The position numbers and the translations under genes were made by a program. A stretch of DNA of 7,781 bases from CAYMTV01 sp964393525 (GTDB lineage Bacteria; Patescibacteriota; Microgenomatia; Daviesbacterales; UBA10151). Below the pieces are notes generated by a model. The model was given only the letters and a program-made list of their open reading frames with translations. It was not told the origin of the DNA and did not search any database. Location of the stretch: positions 1-7,781 of the forward strand of contig CAYMTV010000038.1 of the NCBI GenBank assembly GCA_964393525.1, written 5' to 3'. Of the stretch, positions 5,565-7,781 are shown piece by piece (the first letter of the stretch is position 1; each line of letters starts with the position of its first letter).

Positions 5565-5866
5565 AGTCTAGGTCCTCTACGTCGGCCGGGTTTGTATATT
5601 CCACCATCTCTTTCTTCTTTGACATCATCCAAAGCTTCAACAAATTTAAATGGGTCTCCTCCTCCCGGGCGTAACATCCCTCTCTTATCTGTTTCGTGTA
5701 TTACATCCAGTGCCGGTAAGAAAAACTCGGCGTCACTTGCAAAATAAAGCTTACCCCTATACTTCGTCAAGCTTCCGAGCCTATGAAGAGCGTTAATTCT
5801 TTCTTGAGCGGGAAAACCTCTGGTAGTATTTGCTCTGTTTAAATATCTTTGATGCTCTTCGCTCAT
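5561..5866 (-). CDS. Hypothetical ~101-aa basic protein
   Basis: No family recognised. This is a small, charged, soluble protein rich in Arg, Gly and Asp, ending in a very basic tail (GIYKPGRRRGPRL) that could contact nucleic acid. A central segment (LYFASDAEFFLPALDVIHE) is the only hydrophobic part. The ATG at 5866 is preferred to an in-frame TTG at 5875, because the -10 box of a near-consensus promoter ends 8 bases before the ATG and would overlap the TTG. The 3' end runs tail to tail into the site-2 protease: TAA of this gene and TAG of the other share TTAG at 5561-5564. Strong promoter spacing and an intact frame support a real gene. Confidence 0.7.
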   Translation of the reverse strand: MSEEHQRYLNRANTTRGFPAQERINALHRLGSLTKYRGKLYFASDAEFFLPALDVIHETDKRGMLRPGGGDPFKFVEALDDVKEERDGGIYKPGRRRGPRL

Positions 5867-5874
5867 AATTGCCA

Positions 5875-5903
5875 AATATAATGAGTCATTTTATCCAAGT
5901 CAA
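5875..5903 (-). promoter_or_regulatory. Near-consensus sigma-70 promoter, minus strand
   Basis: On the minus strand TTGACT (5903-5898), a 17-bp spacer and TATATT (5880-5875) lie 8 bases before the ATG of the 101-aa gene. The start point would fall at or next to the ATG, again predicting a leaderless message. Confidence 0.75.
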
Positions 5904-5962
5904 GTCTGCTATGCCCAAAATACTTCAATTTGTAACTTTTTATCAATATTTCGGGTATATAA

Positions 5963-5996
5963 TCGGCTAACGAGAGTTGCAAACTCGGGTTAGACG
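5963..5996. repeat. Imperfect hairpin in the 5.9-6.5 kb gap
   Basis: The arms TCG-G-CTAAC-GA-GAGTT and AACTC-GG-GTTAG-A-CGA pair over 13 positions around a GCA loop, with matched internal mismatches. A TATAAT (5957-5962) directly before it and TATATTA just after it extend partial symmetry. It could be the 5' hairpin of a small RNA or a regulator site; no T-run follows. Confidence 0.45.
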
Positions 5997-6017
5997 AGTA
6001 TATTACATATTTCTGAC

Positions 6018-6048
6018 TTGACACTTCATGCTAAGCAGGCAGTATAAT
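6018..6048 (+). promoter_or_regulatory. Promoter-like pair TTGACA / TATAAT (19-bp spacer)
   Basis: Both hexamers (6018-6023 and 6043-6048) match consensus exactly, but the 19-bp spacer is longer than ideal. The TATAAT overlaps the ATG of the frame at 6047, so a transcript from here would start near 6055, inside that frame, and would begin with a perfect 9-bp hairpin (6057-6080). This would suit a non-coding RNA better than the frame. Confidence 0.35.
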
Positions 6049-6289
6049 GAATTTAGTTTTAAGAATTCATTTTCTTAAAACGACAAAAGCCTACCGGGTT
6101 CGTCTAAAGTTTGAGGGGGAATTTTCCTCCACTGGAATTTCAACCAAATACGGGTTGACCCAAAAAATTTCAGAAAAGCAAGGCTTTCCTGAATAGGGTT
6201 CCCACCTAAAAAATAGGGGGAAATACCTCAAAATCGGCCAGGTAGGCCAGGAATTATTTGATTTAGACAGATTTGGACATAATTTTTAG
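6047..6289 (+). pseudogene. 80-codon frame interrupted by an in-frame TAG
   Basis: From ATG 6047 the frame reads 49 sense codons to TAG (6194-6196), then 30 more to a second TAG (6287-6289). Both parts have natural protein composition (TKAYRVRLKFEGEFSSTGI before; YLKIGQVGQELFDLDRFGHN after), so a single nonsense mutation in a small gene is a good reading. No family is recognised. TAG ends several intact genes here, so recoding is unlikely. GGCAGTATAA (6038-6047) and TTATACTGCC (6303-6312) bracket it as inverted repeats, and AATTTAGTTT recurs directly at 6050 and 6295. Several hairpins fall inside (6057-6080; TTCAG..CTGAA near 6168-6193; TTCCC..GGGAA near 6200-6223), so a structured RNA is the alternative. 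A short 49-aa protein ending at the first TAG is a third possibility. Confidence 0.4.
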
Positions 6290-6448
6290 TTTTCAATTTA
6301 GTTTATACTGCCAAATCGTCCAGTACAACCTTAATCCATTCTCGACCAAATTTTTTGATTAAACCTCCTTATTCTTAATTCATGATTCTTTATTCTAATT
6401 TAGGTGGATTTTTTATACCCTTTGCTTTAAAATATCTTTTGTGTTTCC
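6290..6448. other. AT-rich intergenic stretch, nothing recognised
   Basis: Between the broken frame and the hairpins before the tRNA there is AT-rich DNA with no convincing gene or terminator. On the minus strand GGAGG (near 6364-6368) precedes a 21-codon frame ending in KFGREWIKVVLDDLAV and TAA, but it lacks a normal start codon. Confidence 0.4.
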
Positions 6449-6469
6449 CAAAATTGCGAAGCAATTTTG
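6449..6469. repeat. Perfect 9-bp hairpin
   Basis: CAAAATTGC (6449-6457) and GCAATTTTG (6461-6469) are perfect arms around GAA. No T-run follows on the + strand. It is the first of two adjoining hairpins before the tRNA gene. Confidence 0.55.
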
Positions 6470-6476
6470 CAGAGGA

Positions 6477-6530
6477 GGAATTGCGGAAAGTTCAAATTTA
6501 CAGAGTAAATTGAACTTGTGAGCAAATTCC
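6477..6530. repeat. Long hairpin directly upstream of tRNA-Thr
   Basis: GGAATTGC pairs with GCAAATTCC (outer stem, one bulge), and AAGTTCAAATTTA (6488-6500) pairs with TAAATTGAACTT (6506-6517, one bulge) around CAGAG. It ends 6 bases before the tRNA. It may be an extragenic palindrome, or a structure in the tRNA leader that guides processing. The GGAGGAA at its left edge has no start codon at a usable distance. Confidence 0.5.
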
Positions 6531-6535
6531 GACGT

Positions 6536-6610
6536 GCCGAGATGGCTCAGTGGTAGAGCAACGCTTTTGTAAAGCGTGGGTCGCGGGTTCGAATCCCGCT
6601 CTCGGCTCCA
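6536..6610 (+). tRNA. tRNA-Thr, anticodon TGT
   Basis: A full cloverleaf of 75 bases. The acceptor stem GCCGAGA/TCTCGGC is perfect. The D stem is GCTC/GAGC with an AGTGGTA loop. The anticodon stem ACGCT/AGCGT carries the loop TTTGTAA, with anticodon TGT at 6568-6570, which reads ACA and related threonine codons. The T stem is GCGGG/CCCGC with TTCGAAT. The discriminator is T6607 and CCA is encoded (6608-6610). No isolated promoter is evident. It is convergent with the 254-aa gene. Confidence 0.97.
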
Positions 6611-6686
6611 AGCAGCAGTTTTATCTTCGAGCACAGCGAGAAGAGAGGCGCGACAGCGAATCATAAACCGTCGACAACAGTTCGGC

Positions 6687-7451
6687 TTAGTGACCAGCAC
6701 AATAAGATCTTAGAAAAACTACATCGTCTACCAAGACAGCTGGTTTTTGCGAAGGATCTGATTCTCCTAACTGCTCCATTAATTTAAAAATCTCTTGGCC
6801 TTTTTGAATATCTGAAAAAGCTATTAAGTAAGTTTCTAATATCAATCTTTCTGCAAATGTAGTAGGGAGTCTTCTACCATGTTCCTGGTAAACCCTCTCT
6901 AATTGGTTCCAATAAGATTTGTCATCAGGGATCAATCCTGCTCTTAATAATCTACTAGCAAGGATAATTCCTTGTTGTGAGTCCTTGGCTTTTACTTCAT
7001 ATTGCTCCGATTGAGCTCTACTTTTTAAAGTAGCAGTTTCTTCCGGGGTAGGCTTTGCCAATAAACCCCTTCTTCTAAATCTATTTTTTGCGCCTTCCAC
7101 TGCAACTCTATCTAACTGAGTTAGCTCCATAACTTCTGCGATAGTACCCATCCTAAGAAATAAAGGATATGTTAAAACTGCTGTTCCACCTTTCGCTAAG
7201 CTTGCTGTTTTGTGGGCTTCCTCTGTTGCAAAACGGGCTTTACCCGCATCGCTTAATTTTCTTCTTTCCTCTTCAGACTCAAAACGTCTCTTTCCTCCCT
7301 GACTTAAACTTTTTGCTCTTCTTTTATGGAAAACTCCGAAAGCTTCTTTCTCACTCAACCAACCATGCCTTACCAATCTTTCTTCAAGTTCTCTTCTCCA
7401 GGCTCTTTTTTCAGCTTCTGATCTCTCTTTTGGTTTCTGCCGGTCAACCAT
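6687..7451 (-). CDS. Predicted DNA-binding protein with short basic repeats and a helix-turn-helix
   Basis: No named family recognised. The 254-aa protein has an Arg/Lys/Glu-rich N-terminus (1-45, probably charged helix), then about three repeats of a basic Ser/Gly/Lys motif: SLSQGGKRRFESEEE (48-62), KLSDAGKARFATEEA (65-79) and TASLAKGG (82-89). These resemble NUMOD3-type or KGG-type DNA-binding repeats. Residues about 101-131 (MGTIAEVMELTQLDRVAVEGAKNRF in two overlapping halves, then RRRGLL) look like a winged helix-turn-helix with a basic wing. The C-terminal half is helical, with cysteine only near the very end. There is no nuclease motif, so this is more likely a regulator than a homing endonuclease. 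The ATG at 7451 has a clear promoter 8 bases away containing a palindrome, suggesting autoregulation. The 3' end faces tRNA-Thr 76 bases away. Function is inferred from shape only. Confidence 0.75.
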   Translation of the reverse strand: MVDRQKPKERSEAEKRAWRRELEERLVRHGWLSEKEAFGVFHKRRAKSLSQGGKRRFESEEERRKLSDAGKARFATEEAHKTASLAKGGTAVLTYPLFLRMGTIAEVMELTQLDRVAVEGAKNRFRRRGLLAKPTPEETATLKSRAQSEQYEVKAKDSQQGIILASRLLRAGLIPDDKSYWNQLERVYQEHGRRLPTTFAERLILETYLIAFSDIQKGQEIFKLMEQLGESDPSQKPAVLVDDVVFLRSYCAGH

Positions 7452-7459
7452 GACTGAAA

Positions 7460-7488
7460 ATTATACTTCCGAAGTATTCTAAAAGCAA
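7460..7488 (-). promoter_or_regulatory. Promoter of the 254-aa gene
   Basis: On the minus strand TTGCTT (7488-7483), a 17-bp spacer and a consensus TATAAT (7465-7460) lie 8 bases before the ATG at 7451. The start point would be at or close to the ATG. Confidence 0.75.
7463..7477. promoter_or_regulatory. 15-bp palindrome overlapping the -10 box (candidate operator)
   Basis: ATACTTC and GAAGTAT form perfect 7-bp arms around one C. The palindrome covers half of the -10 and most of the downstream spacer of the 254-aa gene's promoter, where a dimeric repressor would block polymerase. The gene it controls encodes a likely helix-turn-helix protein, which fits self-repression. Confidence 0.5.
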
Positions 7489-7495
7489 ACTTCCC

Positions 7496-7594
7496 GGTGG
7501 CTAGAAAGGACACCCGGAGGGTGGATTAACTCCTCGAGTCTGAGCGACAAGATAGCAGACCTCGGAGTCGAAGACTTGACACCTCTTCTTTTTG
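7496..7594. other. GC-richer structured intergenic region (terminator or small RNA)
   Basis: GGTG (7496-7499) and CACC (7580-7583) could close a fold. Inside are CACCC-GGA-GGGTG (7511-7523), the stem CGAGTCTG/CAGA-C-CTCG (7535-7542 with 7556-7564, one bulge; outer CTC/GAG) and AGTC-GAA-GACT (7566-7576). On the + strand TCTTCTTTTT follows at once. On the minus strand the CACCC hairpin is followed by TCCTTTCT, which could end the gene at 7635-7781. Which strand is used cannot be decided from sequence alone. Confidence 0.4.
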
Positions 7595-7634
7595 TGTGTT
7601 CAATTTTAACTGTTTTGTCTGTTGTAACAACTGA

Positions 7635-7781
7635 CTATATTATTGTAATGCTTGGATTGCCTACTGGTAGATCACCTTTGCTTGGATCCCAAAGTAAGTA
7701 AACCTTTCCATAGGTCTCATTTAAAGTTTCTACAACTTTGGCTGCTTCTTCCTCTGATAAATCCGGCAATTTAGCATTAAT
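7635..7781 (-). CDS. C-terminal end of an unknown protein (5' end outside window)
   Basis: On the minus strand an open frame enters from the right edge and ends at TAG (7637-7635), giving 48 residues. It begins with a helical, acidic part (LPDLSEEEAAKVVETLNETY) that continues into GKVYLLWDPSKGDLPVGNP and ends SITII. The composition and codon use are those of a real protein. The start and most of the gene lie outside the window, so no family can be assigned. It runs in the same direction as the 254-aa gene, about 180 bases away, with a structured region and a separate promoter between them, so the two are probably not one operon. Confidence 0.65.
   Translation of the reverse strand: MNAKLPDLSEEEAAKVVETLNETYGKVYLLWDPSKGDLPVGNPSITII

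Noticed and set aside
3415..6196. TAG recoded as an amino acid, since two TAGs are followed by long in-frame open stretches
   Set aside because: TAG ends intact genes such as the site-2 protease, the TPR gene and the 169-aa gene, and the stretches are better explained as an fmt fragment and a broken gene.
6047..6312. Known structural RNAs (RNase P RNA, tmRNA, SRP RNA) as the identity of the structured region
   Set aside because: None of the conserved cores of these RNAs that I looked for by eye is present.
6315..6377. Minus-strand mini-frame ending KFGREWIKVVLDDLAV
   Set aside because: Only 21 codons after a stop, no usual start codon; protein-like look is not enough.
6413..6700. 95-aa minus-strand frame containing SRERDSNPRPTLYKSVALPL
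   Set aside because: This is the well-known false protein produced by translating the antisense of a tRNA gene; it lies across tRNA-Thr and the flanking hairpins.
7169..7453. 94-aa + strand frame rich in Leu and Phe
   Set aside because: Complement of the Lys/Arg/Glu-rich region of the 254-aa gene; the Leu/Phe bias is an artefact of that.
1..7781. CRISPR array, insertion sequence or phage module
   Set aside because: No regularly spaced long repeats, transposase, integrase or phage structural motif was found on either strand.

Overview
The window looks like a chromosomal segment of an uncultured bacterium with a small genome, most plausibly Patescibacteria (Candidate Phyla Radiation, perhaps a Microgenomates lineage). 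This is inferred from AT-rich DNA, tight gene packing, many short unrecognised soluble proteins, few clear Shine-Dalgarno sequences, and several genes whose promoter -10 box lies only 6-8 bases before the start codon, as expected for leaderless mRNAs. TAA, TAG and TGA all end genes, so the standard bacterial code fits. Taxonomy was not tested by any search.

Left part (1-2731), all on +: the C-terminal TPR region of a protein cut by the window edge, a 90-aa basic protein, peptide deformylase (def), a 102-aa unknown protein, and methionyl-tRNA formyltransferase (fmt), closed by a hairpin terminator. def and fmt form the formyl-methionine cycle: Fmt formylates initiator Met-tRNA and Def removes the formyl group from nascent proteins. 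A perfect-armed palindrome lies directly before fmt.

Middle part (2732-4756): a 211-aa unknown gene on +, then a diverged second copy of the fmt C-terminal coding end, which suggests that DNA was inserted into, or duplicated at, the fmt 3' end. On the minus strand a three-gene unit runs leftwards from a good promoter: a bL28-like ribosomal protein (rpmB), then two unknown proteins of about 169 and 124 aa. The last of these has an HPD motif just upstream of its nominal TTG start.

A roughly 150-bp palindromic element with 7-bp tandem repeats in both arms (4779-4930) separates the rpmB promoter from a + strand site-2 protease (M50). The protease ends tail to tail, with overlapping stop codons, against a 99-aa unknown minus-strand gene that has a near-consensus promoter.

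Right part (5867-7781): 5867-6535 holds no confident gene, but it contains a promoter, hairpins and an 80-codon frame broken by one amber codon (candidate pseudogene or structured RNA). A tRNA-Thr(UGT) with encoded CCA follows. On the minus strand there is then a 254-aa basic protein with short repeats and a likely helix-turn-helix, with a palindrome in its promoter. Next come a structured intergenic stretch and the C-terminal end of another minus-strand gene cut by the window edge.

No defence system, CRISPR array, insertion sequence or phage gene was recognised. The most notable points are the duplicated fmt tail, the heptad-repeat palindrome carrying divergent promoters, and the amber-interrupted frame in its palindromic surroundings.
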